The notes below the pieces were generated by a model, which saw only the letters and a list, made by a program, of their open reading frames with translations, was not told the DNA's origin and did not search any database. This document shows, one piece after another, positions 19,236 through 27,490 of a stretch of DNA of 41,018 nt (within the stretch, counting starts at the first letter, position 1; each line of letters begins with the position of its first letter). Source of the stretch: an uncultured Chlorobiaceae bacterium (GTDB lineage: Bacteria; Bacteroidota; Chlorobiia; Chlorobiales; Chlorobiaceae); assembly GCA_903882665.1 (NCBI GenBank), contig CAIRXW010000007.1, positions 1 to 41,018 of the forward strand, read 5' to 3'. Position numbers and translations under genes: made by a program.

Positions 19236-19730
19236 TTATTTTACAACAAAATGAGCCCGGCGGTTTTTTGCCCAGGCCTCTTCATTATGCCCCTGAACAA
19301 AGGGACGCTCTTCGCCGAAACTGACCGTTTCAAGTCGAGATGGGCTTACACCAAACCTGACCAGATACTCTTTTGCACTTGCCGCCCGGCGGTCTCCGAG
19401 TGCAAGATTATATTCAGACGTCCCCCTCTCATCACAATGACCTTCAATAAGAGCTGCCTTGGAAGCATGGCTTCCTAACCATCCCCCATTTTGCGTCAAC
19501 TGTTCCTGTGCTTCAGTACTCAGAGTAGCGCTGTCATAATCATAAAACACATCACCCAGCGGTCCAGTCTGCCATTGATCAAATCCATAACCGGATGGTG
19601 ACGGTGGCAGCGATGACGAGGATGACAAAGATGGCTGACTTGACGTACCTGCATCAGGAGTTACTGCGCTTTTTGATGAACATCCGGCGGTCACCATCAA
19701 AGCAAGAACAATAATGATGTTTTTTTTCAT
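19236..19730 (-). CDS. pal: Peptidoglycan-associated lipoprotein, second copy
   Basis: This 164-residue OmpA-family lipoprotein has a signal peptide with lipobox VTAGCSS (Cys near 17), a Ser/Pro-rich linker (residues 20-50) and the OmpA domain. Key motifs are [33 protein letters not shown] and NRRAHFVVK. The DERGTSEYN stretch includes the peptidoglycan-binding Asp/Arg pair typical of Pal. It is a tandem paralogue of the gene at 19815-20279. It differs in a longer Ser-rich linker and lies beyond a terminator-like hairpin, so its expression may differ. Confidence 0.92.
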   Translation of the reverse strand: MKKNIIIVLALMVTAGCSSKSAVTPDAGTSSQPSLSSSSSLPPSPSGYGFDQWQTGPLGDVFYDYDSATLSTEAQEQLTQNGGWLGSHASKAALIEGHCDERGTSEYNLALGDRRAASAKEYLVRFGVSPSRLETVSFGEERPFVQGHNEEAWAKNRRAHFVVK

Positions 19731-19753
19731 GGATTCTGTTCAATTAAGCATTA

Positions 19754-19791
19754 ATAAAAAAGGGGCAGACAGAACAACCGTCCGCCCCCTT
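19754..19791 (-). terminator. Terminator between the two pal genes
   Basis: On the minus strand a GC-rich stem of about ten pairs with a mismatch (GGGGGCGGAC ... GTCTGCCCC) is followed by TTTTTTATT. It lies 24 nt after the stop of the first pal. Confidence 0.72.
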
Positions 19792-19814
19792 GTTGTTTAC
19801 AACGAAACATCTTT

Positions 19815-20279
19815 TTATTCGGCAACAAAATGAGCCCGTCTGTTCTGAGCCCATGCCTCCTCATTGTGGCCAAGGGCAAATGGTTTTTCTTCACCATAAC
19901 TGACCGTCTTCAGACGTGCGGGAGCAACACCGAGATTGACAATGTAATCCCTGGCACTGTTTGCACGGCGCTGACCAAGAGCAAGATTATACTCACTGGT
20001 GCCTCTCTCATCGCAATGACCTTCGATGAGAACATTGTTTGCTGCATTTGCGGCCATCCAGTTGGCATTGGTCTTCAATTGTACAACAGCTTCCTCACGA
20101 AGCTCTGAACGATCAAAATCATAGAAGACATCACCAAGACCTGGCAAAACAATTACAGGCGGTGGTGGAGGAGGCGCTGCTGGAGGCGGTGCGACAACCT
20201 TTTCACAACAACCACAGGCTCCAAGAAAAAGCATGGTCGGAATAAACAGCGATCTTAACAAAGGCTTCATGGCGTTCAT
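19815..20279 (-). CDS. pal: Peptidoglycan-associated lipoprotein, first copy
   Basis: Pal anchors the outer membrane to peptidoglycan and is recycled to division sites by TolB and TolA. This 154-residue copy has a lipobox LGACGCC (Cys near 22), a Pro-rich linker ([11 protein letters not shown]) and an OmpA domain with [34 protein letters not shown] and [10 protein letters not shown] strong AGGGGG ribosome binding site precedes the ATG. It directly follows tolB, the canonical position of pal, so it is probably the main Pal. A second, internal ATG three codons in is possible. Confidence 0.94.
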   Translation of the reverse strand: MNAMKPLLRSLFIPTMLFLGACGCCEKVVAPPPAAPPPPPPVIVLPGLGDVFYDFDRSELREEAVVQLKTNANWMAANAANNVLIEGHCDERGTSEYNLALGQRRANSARDYIVNLGVAPARLKTVSYGEEKPFALGHNEEAWAQNRRAHFVAE

Positions 20280-20328
20280 TGTTTCCCCCTTTTTTTCATT
20301 GACATTTTTGTTTCAAAGATACCAAGCA

Positions 20329-21642
20329 CTACCGAAATAAAGACCATGATGGCTGCGTCTGCTCACCATCAACCTGCAACAAAAGCCTTTCGTTCCCCCC
20401 TTTCGAACTCATAACGTATAATTTTTCTTTCCCCTGGCGGTTTGAAGTAAAAGCAATCATTTCCCCATCCGGAGACCAGGAGGGCGACTTGTTCTCCCCG
20501 GATTTTTGCGTCAACTGCATGAGCCCTGAACCATCAGCGTTTATAGTGAATATATTTATTTCACCACCCTTTTCCCATGTAGTGTACACAATTTTATCAC
20601 CTACGGGAGACCAGGATGGCTGTGTATTATAGCGACCGCTGAAGGTAAGCCTCTTTACCTGCCCGGACGCAAGATCCTGAATAAAAAGCTGTGGCAGGCC
20701 ATTGCGTGAAGAGACAAAGGCCATCTTGCTGCCATCGGGAGAAAACGTAGGCGAAATATCGATACTTTTGCTGTTCGTAACCCTTCGTGAGAGCGTCCCG
20801 TCGGTGTTTACAAGATAAATTTCCTGGTTGCCATCAAAAGAGAGGGTTGCCGCTACCTCGTTGTTGTTTCTCCAGCCAGGGTCAATACTTACAGCACTCT
20901 TGCCGACTGCTGCGGTTCTTCCTCCGGTAAGGCTCCTGATATAGAGTGTCGGTCGGCCGGAGATAAAGTCGATATAGGCAAGATGCTTTCCATCCGGAGA
21001 AAGCGCCGGATTCATGCAAATGGATCTCGAATTGGTCAGTTGCTTAAGCCCATATCCATCAAATTCACACTCATAGATCTCCTTGAACCCGGTTTTATTT
21101 GAAACAAAAACAATTTTGCTGCCAAATACAGACCGTTTACCGGTAAGAAGCTGAACAAGATCTGCACAGAAGGCATGGCCGATTGAGCGAAGATCAGCTT
21201 CCGTTCCGCTGTAGGTTTTGTTCATGAGTAATTTTGACCCCGCAGCCTCGTACACCTTCATGTCAAGAATAATCATATCTGATTTCATCGTGACCACTCC
21301 CCCGGTATAGACCTCTGCGCCTACCGAAGTCAGTGCCGGGAAATTAATGACAATGTTCTTCCTGTCACTGTTGTCTTTAACGTTAAGCGGTGGAGAGATA
21401 AGGGAAAAGAGCCTGGTAAAATCAAGGCCATCATGCATGGTAACATCAAGACTCTGCGCAAACCTTGTCTCTTTTCGGCCCTTGGCATCCAGTTTGTCAA
21501 GCACAAGAGCAATGTTGCCCGACCCCTCTTTACGGATGGCTATATACTCCTGGCCCTCAGCCGCGACGAGATGCAAGGGAAAAATGAGACAAAAGAGCAA
21601 CGCAAAAATGCAAGAAACAGCACCTCGAAAAAATTGAATCAT
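20329..21642 (-). CDS. tolB: Tol-Pal periplasmic protein TolB
   Basis: TolB is the periplasmic beta-propeller that shuttles between Pal and TolA. The 437-residue protein has a signal peptide (residues 1-28, cleavage after LVAA). An N-terminal TolB_N domain follows (to about 160). Then come at least five PD40 propeller blades with the recurring SPDG/SWSPxG motif (for example PALSPDGKHLAYID, PTFSPDGSKMAFVSS, PSWSPVGDKIVYT, PSWSPDGEMIAFTS). It sits between tolA and pal as in most bacteria. The 127-nt gap upstream is the largest in the cluster and could hold a secondary promoter; none was clear. Confidence 0.96.
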   Translation of the reverse strand: MIQFFRGAVSCIFALLFCLIFPLHLVAAEGQEYIAIRKEGSGNIALVLDKLDAKGRKETRFAQSLDVTMHDGLDFTRLFSLISPPLNVKDNSDRKNIVINFPALTSVGAEVYTGGVVTMKSDMIILDMKVYEAAGSKLLMNKTYSGTEADLRSIGHAFCADLVQLLTGKRSVFGSKIVFVSNKTGFKEIYECEFDGYGLKQLTNSRSICMNPALSPDGKHLAYIDFISGRPTLYIRSLTGGRTAAVGKSAVSIDPGWRNNNEVAATLSFDGNQEIYLVNTDGTLSRRVTNSKSIDISPTFSPDGSKMAFVSSRNGLPQLFIQDLASGQVKRLTFSGRYNTQPSWSPVGDKIVYTTWEKGGEINIFTINADGSGLMQLTQKSGENKSPSWSPDGEMIAFTSNRQGKEKLYVMSSKGGNERLLLQVDGEQTQPSWSLFR

Positions 21643-21769
21643 AACCCAGCAAGGCTTTAATCGTTACAGGTAATCTTGACTGACAGTCGTAAAAAATCCG
21701 GGGCACCCACCCTCGACATTTCACGGTAAATATAGTGAAATATAGCAAAAAACAGAGGACTCTCTCTGT

Positions 21770-22645
21770 CTATTCAATACCTTCAGGAGTAAACACAAAA
21801 CCAATCCATACATCACCGCCACTCGCCTCTTTCGGCAAAAGGGGAAGAGGCGATGATTTCTCAAGCGCTTTTTTCACGGAATTGTTCAAATACTCGCTCG
21901 GTGCTTTCTTGTCATAAAGAATCTGGCGAATGGTACCGTCAGCCACAATATTGATGCGAACGTAGACCTCCATACCGTAGCTGTTTTTGAGCAATTGCTT
22001 TGAAAAAGCCCAGTTCTGCTGAATAATCGACGCAATTTTCACTTTGTAGGAATCTGCGGTTCCTCCACCCCCCGACCCTCTTCCCACACCATTTCGTCCT
22101 GCAGAAGAACTTGCTTGCCCACGTCCCGACCCCGTTCCACTTCCCTCACCCGCCGACTTGACTTTCTGCTGAAGCTGGTCAAGTGCATTGCTCAAATTTG
22201 TGGTGGACGGCTTGGGCAATTGCGCCGTTTTTTTATCGACATTTTGTTTGAGGCGCAGAAGTGCCTGGTTGATGTCCGGCTTCTTCTCAACCACCTTGGG
22301 CTTCAGCGGCTCGACGGCAATTTTCTTCGGGATAACCGGTGATTTTTCTGGAACCGGAACAGGCTCCTTGACACTCTTTTTGCTGACAGGAGGAGGTGGC
22401 GCCGCCTGGGCTGGTGCCACAACAGCCCCCGCAGCACCCTCATGGTCAGAATATTCACGGGATGCCCCTGAACCGGGCAATGAAACGAGAGTGACCGTCA
22501 CAATTTTCGGCTTTGGATGCCGGCCTGCATCCCACAACTGGAAAGAGACCGCCAAAAAAAGCACAAAAACGTGCATTGCGGCAGCGCCGACAAGCCAGAG
22601 AGAAAAATTTTTTTCAGCATAGGGAAGCTTCTGACCTTTTTTCAT
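21770..22645 (-). CDS. tolA: TolA/TonB-like periplasmic bridging protein
   Basis: The 291-residue protein has one N-terminal transmembrane helix (residues 14-36). A long Pro/Lys/Val-rich and then coiled-coil, Gly/Ser-rich periplasmic stalk follows (about 50-195). The C-terminal TonB/TolA fold has KIASIIQQNWAF and VYVRINIVADGTIRQI. It would transmit proton-motive-force energy from TolQR to TolB/Pal. The ATG at 22645 (AGGTGG 6 nt upstream) is chosen over a GTG at 22654. Its place after tolQR and before tolB argues for TolA; TonB is the alternative, as the C-terminal families overlap. Confidence 0.88.
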   Translation of the reverse strand: MKKGQKLPYAEKNFSLWLVGAAAMHVFVLFLAVSFQLWDAGRHPKPKIVTVTLVSLPGSGASREYSDHEGAAGAVVAPAQAAPPPPVSKKSVKEPVPVPEKSPVIPKKIAVEPLKPKVVEKKPDINQALLRLKQNVDKKTAQLPKPSTTNLSNALDQLQQKVKSAGEGSGTGSGRGQASSSAGRNGVGRGSGGGGTADSYKVKIASIIQQNWAFSKQLLKNSYGMEVYVRINIVADGTIRQILYDKKAPSEYLNNSVKKALEKSSPLPLLPKEASGGDVWIGFVFTPEGIE

Positions 22646-22654
22646 ACGTTCCAC

Positions 22655-23080
22655 CTATCTCCCGCTTTCCCTGGAGACAGCCAAAGGCTCTGTCACCATA
22701 CCGATCTTTTCAATTCCTGCGTCCCTGATCTGGGCCATGACATCCATCACCAATCCATAAGGCAACGATTTATCGGCCTTGAGATAGACCTCTGCGGTCT
22801 GCTTGACATCAAGAATCGTCGGCAGCTTTTCGCGAACCTCCGATGCATTCAACTGATACTTATTGATAAAAACCCGCCTTGAAGCATCAATGCTGATGAC
22901 AAGAGACTTTTCATCCACATCCATTTTCTGCAAAGTGGTACGGGGCGTTTCAACTTTAACGCCATGCGTCATCATGGGAGCTGTCACCATAAAAATGATC
23001 AGCAGCACAAGCATGACATCAACAAACGGAGTGACATTAATGTCGCTCATTAACCGGCGGCCTTTTCCTGATGTTATCAT
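22655..23080 (-). CDS. tolR: Biopolymer transport protein TolR/ExbD
   Basis: The 141-residue protein has a cytoplasmic N-terminus, one transmembrane helix carrying the conserved proton-path Asp (INVTPFVDVMLVLLIIFMV, about residues 14-32) and a periplasmic domain. It forms the proton channel of the Tol motor with TolQ. The ATG at 23080 lies 16 nt after the tolQ stop and gives a normal-length N-terminus; an upstream in-frame start at 23125 would overlap tolQ and adds unrelated residues. Spacing to tolA is about 9 nt. Confidence 0.94.
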   Translation of the reverse strand: MITSGKGRRLMSDINVTPFVDVMLVLLIIFMVTAPMMTHGVKVETPRTTLQKMDVDEKSLVISIDASRRVFINKYQLNASEVREKLPTILDVKQTAEVYLKADKSLPYGLVMDVMAQIRDAGIEKIGMVTEPLAVSRESGR

Positions 23081-23096
23081 ATTTGCGGGTTCTGCC

Positions 23097-23756
23097 CTAC
23101 GGCTCGTTGATAAATGCTGCAACAAATTCAGGAGAAAACTCCTCCAGGTCCCGCTCTATGACACCGATCTTGTGCGTAAAAGAGTTGTAGGCAATCACGG
23201 CAGGAATAGCCGCAGCAAGACCAGCCGCAGTAGCAATAAGCGCTTCCGAAATACCGGGAGCAACTGCAGCAAGCGAAGCCGATTGGGTTAACCCGATGGT
23301 ATGGAATGAATTCATGATCCCCCACACCGTCCCGAAAAGACCGATGAACGGTGCCGTATTGCCGACCGTTGCAAGAAAGGGAACAAGGGCAGACAGCCTC
23401 TTGTTTTCAGCATTAACCTCCCGTTTCACCGCCCGGGCAATACGCGCTCTCGCAAGGCGGATATCACCCTTGTCGCCAAGCGCCCGATACTCGATATAGC
23501 CTGACCGGAAAACTCTCGGCAATGAGCCATGTCTGAAATTTTCACTTTCGGTAAAAACCTTGTCGATATTGTGCACTTCGAAAAAATAGTCAAGAAACGC
23601 CTTCGACTCGCGCAAGGATTTCCTCAGATATCCAAATTTATAGGCAATGATTGCCCATGAGATGATCGAAAATGAGAGCAGCACCGAAAGCACCATCAGC
23701 ACCACAACTCCGGCATCCGAAAGCAGGCCTAAAATACCGAGTCTGGAATCAAGCAT
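23097..23756 (-). CDS. tolQ: Biopolymer transport protein TolQ/ExbB (MotA/TolQ/ExbB channel)
   Basis: The 219-residue inner-membrane protein has three hydrophobic spans (residues 15-38, 120-145, 160-185). The second contains TVGNTAPFIGLFGTVWGIM, followed by GISEALIATAAGLAAAIPAV, the MotA/TolQ/ExbB signature. Together with TolR it converts proton motive force into movement. I use the ATG at 23756; a TTG at 23771 is also in frame. The gene starts 25 nt after the stop of the two-domain kinase-like gene upstream, so it has little room for its own promoter and is probably co-transcribed with it. Confidence 0.94.
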   Translation of the reverse strand: MLDSRLGILGLLSDAGVVVLMVLSVLLSFSIISWAIIAYKFGYLRKSLRESKAFLDYFFEVHNIDKVFTESENFRHGSLPRVFRSGYIEYRALGDKGDIRLARARIARAVKREVNAENKRLSALVPFLATVGNTAPFIGLFGTVWGIMNSFHTIGLTQSASLAAVAPGISEALIATAAGLAAAIPAVIAYNSFTHKIGVIERDLEEFSPEFVAAFINEP

Positions 23757-23781
23757 AGAAATAGAGAGCAATTAGGGTTCA

Positions 23782-25362
23782 TTAAAAGAGATGAACATTC
23801 TGGATCACCGTGTAGGCCAACGCTGAACCGGAAAGAGCGCAAAGCGTATTGACCAGATCATTATTGACAAGAGGAGTCCCTTTGAGAAGCCTGTTTTCAA
23901 CCAGCGACCCGTCAGGCGCCAAACTGTGTGTCCTCTCCGTCACCTTTTCACGGATTGGATCGAAATACTGGGCCTGGACGGTTGCACCAAAAAAACTGTC
24001 AACCAGACTGGCCAGAAGTCCTGAAAAACCAATGAGCAGAAAAGACTGTAGCACCCCGAAGTCACTCATCCATTTGACATTGACCGCCAATGCACTGGCA
24101 CAGATAAACAGTGAGCCGATAAAGGCGCCCGAAGTACCCGGCACAGAGACGCCACCCGAAGTACCCACAGGCACCTCCCTGAAGGTGGTCACCAGCCAGG
24201 CTTTCGGATTTGGCCACATGGTACCGATTTCCGTCGCCCAGGTATCAGCCTGTACCGCAGCGAGTGTTCCAAGATAGGCAAAAAAGAGTGCAGGATTATT
24301 GGTCAGCGAAAAAATAATCATCATGATCCAGGCGATCCCGCCATTGGCATAGACCTGCCCGGCATCCCGCTGTGACCCTTTTTCAAAAACCAGATCAAAC
24401 TTCGCCTTCCGTTTCTTGCCCAGTTTTGAGAGCACCGAGGAGAGGAGATAAAAGGTAAGCAGCGGCACCGTCCACTCTATCCCGCCAATACCGAAAATGG
24501 TTGTTCCAAGCAAAAATGTCGCCGTTGCCCCGCTGTTGTCAAGAAACTTGACCTTGATCGAAAAAACAGCAAGAAAAAGGGCAAAAAGTCCCCCAAGCAG
24601 AAACTGCTCAAGATGAATGGTGTGATTCATCTCAAGAACGTAAAGGATGTAGGCAATGGAGACCGGAATAAAAAAATTGTCGAGCCCGTGAGACAACAGC
24701 GCCTCAACCGCGGTGGCAACAACAGCAAGAAGCAGCGCAAGCGCCAGAAGCATCAGCATCGATTTTCCGGCCAGTCCCCCGCTGAACTGTGTACTGAATA
24801 CCAGAAGGGCGGCGCTGAGCAGCAAAAACCCACTCAAAAACATGGTAAGCGATCCCTCAACGGTCTTGGGGCTTTTCGTCAGATGCTCAATATGCTTTTT
24901 ACCGACCGAACTGCCAACCAGAGCAGCAAGAGAATCGCTCACGCCCATCACAAGCATGGACGTCTGCAATATCCACTTGTGTGACTCCCACAAAAAGAGC
25001 AGTTGAAGCAGAAAAACAAGCGGGAAAAGCAGCGATCCGTAACTTTTTATTGGTGGCGACTGTGCACTCTTCTCTTCAGGAAGGGCAAGCAGGGAGCCGA
25101 ACCATTTCTGTCGAATGTTCAATCCGTTAAAGAGCAACAAAATAACGGCCGCAAGAGCAGGATAGAAATTTGACTGAAAATAGGCTGGTATAAAAAAGAT
25201 AACCACACCCATGGAAAGGTGAACAATTTTCCTGACAACAAGAGCACTGATACTGAACTTTCTCGTCAGCAGTTCCGCAAGAAGAACAAAAAGCAGTACA
25301 AGGGAAAGTGTCAGAAAAAAGGCTGGAAAATCCTGAGGCAGTGGAGCTTGGAGATTCAGCAT
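23782..25362 (-). CDS. Phytol kinase (VTE5-like) fused to DUF92/phytyl-phosphate kinase (VTE6-like)
   Basis: This 526-residue polytopic membrane protein has two halves. Residues about 1-250 resemble the dolichol/phytol kinase family (VVRKIVHLSMGVVIFF, then MGVSDSLAALVGSSVGKKH and KSPKTVEGS). From about 260 the DUF92 family begins (FLDNSGATATFLLGT, QRDAGQVYANGG, QADTWATEIGTMWP, GTSGGVSVPGTSGAFIGS). In plants and cyanobacteria VTE5 phosphorylates phytol and VTE6 makes phytyl diphosphate. The fusion could perform both steps in the membrane and salvage phytol (or farnesol) released from bacteriochlorophylls. The ATG at 25362 is preferred over an upstream extension without membrane character. The substrate is inferred, not shown. 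It precedes tolQ. Confidence 0.78.
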   Translation of the reverse strand: MLNLQAPLPQDFPAFFLTLSLVLLFVLLAELLTRKFSISALVVRKIVHLSMGVVIFFIPAYFQSNFYPALAAVILLLFNGLNIRQKWFGSLLALPEEKSAQSPPIKSYGSLLFPLVFLLQLLFLWESHKWILQTSMLVMGVSDSLAALVGSSVGKKHIEHLTKSPKTVEGSLTMFLSGFLLLSAALLVFSTQFSGGLAGKSMLMLLALALLLAVVATAVEALLSHGLDNFFIPVSIAYILYVLEMNHTIHLEQFLLGGLFALFLAVFSIKVKFLDNSGATATFLLGTTIFGIGGIEWTVPLLTFYLLSSVLSKLGKKRKAKFDLVFEKGSQRDAGQVYANGGIAWIMMIIFSLTNNPALFFAYLGTLAAVQADTWATEIGTMWPNPKAWLVTTFREVPVGTSGGVSVPGTSGAFIGSLFICASALAVNVKWMSDFGVLQSFLLIGFSGLLASLVDSFFGATVQAQYFDPIREKVTERTHSLAPDGSLVENRLLKGTPLVNNDLVNTLCALSGSALAYTVIQNVHLF

Positions 25363-25527
25363 AAGATGGATTGTTAATCTGGTTGTGCAAAAATGTATAA
25401 CGTTAACGGTACAGAATAAACAGCAAATATCCACCAGATTATAACATTTTTAATGTTTGTTTTAATAAAAGTTTAAATGTAGTTTAAGTCAAATTTTCGT
25501 TTAACACCGAAAAAAAATTTCAATAAA

Positions 25528-25674
25528 ATGGCTGCATCCAATCCACAAAGCACCTTTTTCATCCGAAGCAGTGAAAATCCGGCACAGCATCACGAGCAAT
25601 TTTCCTGCGCCGTTGCAGTTTACCTGCCAAACTCCCTCCAGTCAGGGTTCGTAACCGTTCCTCCCGTACTATAA
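25528..25674 (+). other. Possible 48-codon leader peptide frame upstream of ilvD
   Basis: An ATG-initiated frame ends 112 nt before ilvD. Its last 20 residues contain five Val and three Leu (AVAVYLP ... GFVTVPPVL), which would fit translation-sensing attenuation by branched-chain aminoacyl-tRNA. No ribosome binding site or classical terminator with a T-run is visible, so this is a weak candidate. Confidence 0.25.
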
Positions 25675-25729
25675 TACGAGAACCGCTCCCAAGTCCATTT
25701 TTCTCTTTTCAATCGTATCTTTACTGTGG

Positions 25730-25752
25730 CTTCGGGATCGGCAGCCCCGGAG
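25730..25752 (+). other. Stem-loop in the ilvD leader
   Basis: A 7-bp stem (CTTCGGG paired with CCCGGAG, one G-U pair) with a 9-nt loop lies 33 nt before the ilvD start. There is no T-run, so it is not a simple terminator. Confidence 0.4.
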
Positions 25753-25785
25753 ATATCTTAGTTAACAGCCAAAAAAATTACTGCC

Positions 25786-27483
25786 ATGAGATCTGATACT
25801 GTCAAAACAGGGTTTGAGAAAGCGCCGCACCGCAGCCTTCTTAAAGCCACAGGTTCCATTGTTTCAAACCGCGACTTCAAAAAGCCCTTTATCGGAATCT
25901 GCAACTCCTACAACGAACTGATACCTGGCCACTCCCACCTCCAGGAGCTGGGACGCATCGCAAAAGAGGAGGTACGCAAGGCCGGAGGAGTTCCCTTTGA
26001 ATTCAATACCATCGGTGTCTGCGACGGCATTGCGATGGGCCATATCGGCATGCGCTACTCCCTTGCAAGCCGTGAACTGATTGCCGACAGCGTTGAAACC
26101 GTTGCTGAAGCCCACCGCCTCGACGGACTGGTCTGCATTCCGAACTGTGATAAAATCACCCCCGGCATGATGATGGCCGCGCTGCGCATCAACATCCCGG
26201 TCATCTTCGTCTCCGGCGGCCCCATGCAAGCTGGTCACACCCCTGCGGGCAAAACCGTTGACCTCATTTCAGTCTTCGAAGCAGTCGGCCAGTACAGCGC
26301 CGGAAAAATCAGCGACGAGGAACTTGAGACCATCGAAGAGAGCGCCTGCCCCGGTTGCGGTTCCTGTTCCGGCATGTTCACCGCCAACTCAATGAACTGC
26401 CTCAGCGAAGCACTTGGTTTTGCCCTGCCCGGCAACGGCACTATCCTTGCCATCGACCCCCGGCGCAACGATCTGGTCAGGGAAGCCTCCCGCCGGATTA
26501 TTGATCTGGTAAAGAAGGATATCAAACCGCGCGACATTCTCACCCGCAGTTCGCTGCTGAACGCTTTTGCCCTCGACTTTGCAATGGGCGGCAGCACCAA
26601 TACCATCCTGCACACCCTCGCCATTGCCAACGAAGCTGAACTGGACTTCGATTTTTCAGAACTCAACGCCCTTTCTGCCAGAACACCCTATATCTGTAAA
26701 GTAAGCCCCGCAACAATGGCGGTCCATATTGAAGATGTCGATCGGGCTGGCGGCGTATCGGCCATCCTGCACGAACTCAGCAAAATTGACGGACTTCTTG
26801 ACCTCTCCGCCCTCACCGTAACCGGCAAAACACTTGGCGAAAATATTGCTGATGCGGAGGTTCTTGACTACTCAGTCATCAGAAGCATAGAAGAACCATA
26901 CTCCCTGACCGGTGGCCTTGCCGTCCTTTTCGGAAATCTTGCGCCGCAGGGAGCTGTGGTCAAAACCGGCGCCGTAGCCCCTGAAATGATGCAGCACACC
27001 GGCCCGGCAAAAATCTACGACTGCCAGGATGACGCCATTAAAGGCATCATGGGTGATGACGTCAAGGCTGGCGATGTGGTCGTTATCCGCTACGAAGGAC
27101 CGAAAGGAGGACCGGGAATGCCGGAAATGCTCTCCCCCACCAGTGCCATCATGGGTCGGGGTCTCGGCGAGTCGGTTGCACTCATTACGGACGGGCGATT
27201 CTCCGGAGGATCGAGGGGGGCCTGCATCGGCCACATCTCCCCCGAAGCTGCCGAGCGCGGCCCTATTGCTGCCCTGCAAAACGGCGACATGATCACCATC
27301 GATATTCCCGGAAGAAGCATCTCGGTCAACCTCACTGACGCAATCATCAATGAACGGCTGACACTGCTGAGGCCATTTGAACCCAAAATAAAAAAAGGAT
27401 ATCTGGCAAGGTATGCACAAATGGTCACCTCGGCCAATACCGGCGCAATCCTGAAAAACCCTGTTCCTCTTGAACCCAAATAA
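25786..27483 (+). CDS. ilvD: Dihydroxy-acid dehydratase
   Basis: IlvD dehydrates 2,3-dihydroxyisovalerate and 2,3-dihydroxy-3-methylvalerate to the 2-oxo acids that become valine/leucine and isoleucine. The 565-residue protein has the Fe-S cysteine motifs [12 protein letters not shown] and [16 protein letters not shown], plus GGSTNTILH and [18 protein letters not shown]. The length is typical of the family. It is the first gene of the branched-chain cluster and is followed by ilvB after 7 nt, so they are co-transcribed. An oxygen-sensitive cluster suits an anaerobe. Confidence 0.97.
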   Translation: MRSDTVKTGFEKAPHRSLLKATGSIVSNRDFKKPFIGICNSYNELIPGHSHLQELGRIAKEEVRKAGGVPFEFNTIGVCDGIAMGHIGMRYSLASRELIADSVETVAEAHRLDGLVCIPNCDKITPGMMMAALRINIPVIFVSGGPMQAGHTPAGKTVDLISVFEAVGQYSAGKISDEELETIEESACPGCGSCSGMFTANSMNCLSEALGFALPGNGTILAIDPRRNDLVREASRRIIDLVKKDIKPRDILTRSSLLNAFALDFAMGGSTNTILHTLAIANEAELDFDFSELNALSARTPYICKVSPATMAVHIEDVDRAGGVSAILHELSKIDGLLDLSALTVTGKTLGENIADAEVLDYSVIRSIEEPYSLTGGLAVLFGNLAPQGAVVKTGAVAPEMMQHTGPAKIYDCQDDAIKGIMGDDVKAGDVVVIRYEGPKGGPGMPEMLSPTSAIMGRGLGESVALITDGRFSGGSRGACIGHISPEAAERGPIAALQNGDMITIDIPGRSISVNLTDAIINERLTLLRPFEPKIKKGYLARYAQMVTSANTGAILKNPVPLEPK

Positions 27484-27490
27484 CGTAGCT

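Larger units (their letters stand above)
25363..25785. other. Leader region of the ilv operon and divergent promoter area
   Basis: This 423-nt spacer separates divergent transcripts. The left half is very AT-rich and probably contains both promoters, but I could not fix either with confidence. The right half holds a possible 48-codon leader frame and a hairpin, listed separately. Confidence 0.5.

Noticed and set aside
27470-27490. Upstream TTG start for ilvB overlapping ilvD
   Set aside because: It adds seven residues not needed for the fold; the ATG at 27491 directly after the ilvD stop is simpler.
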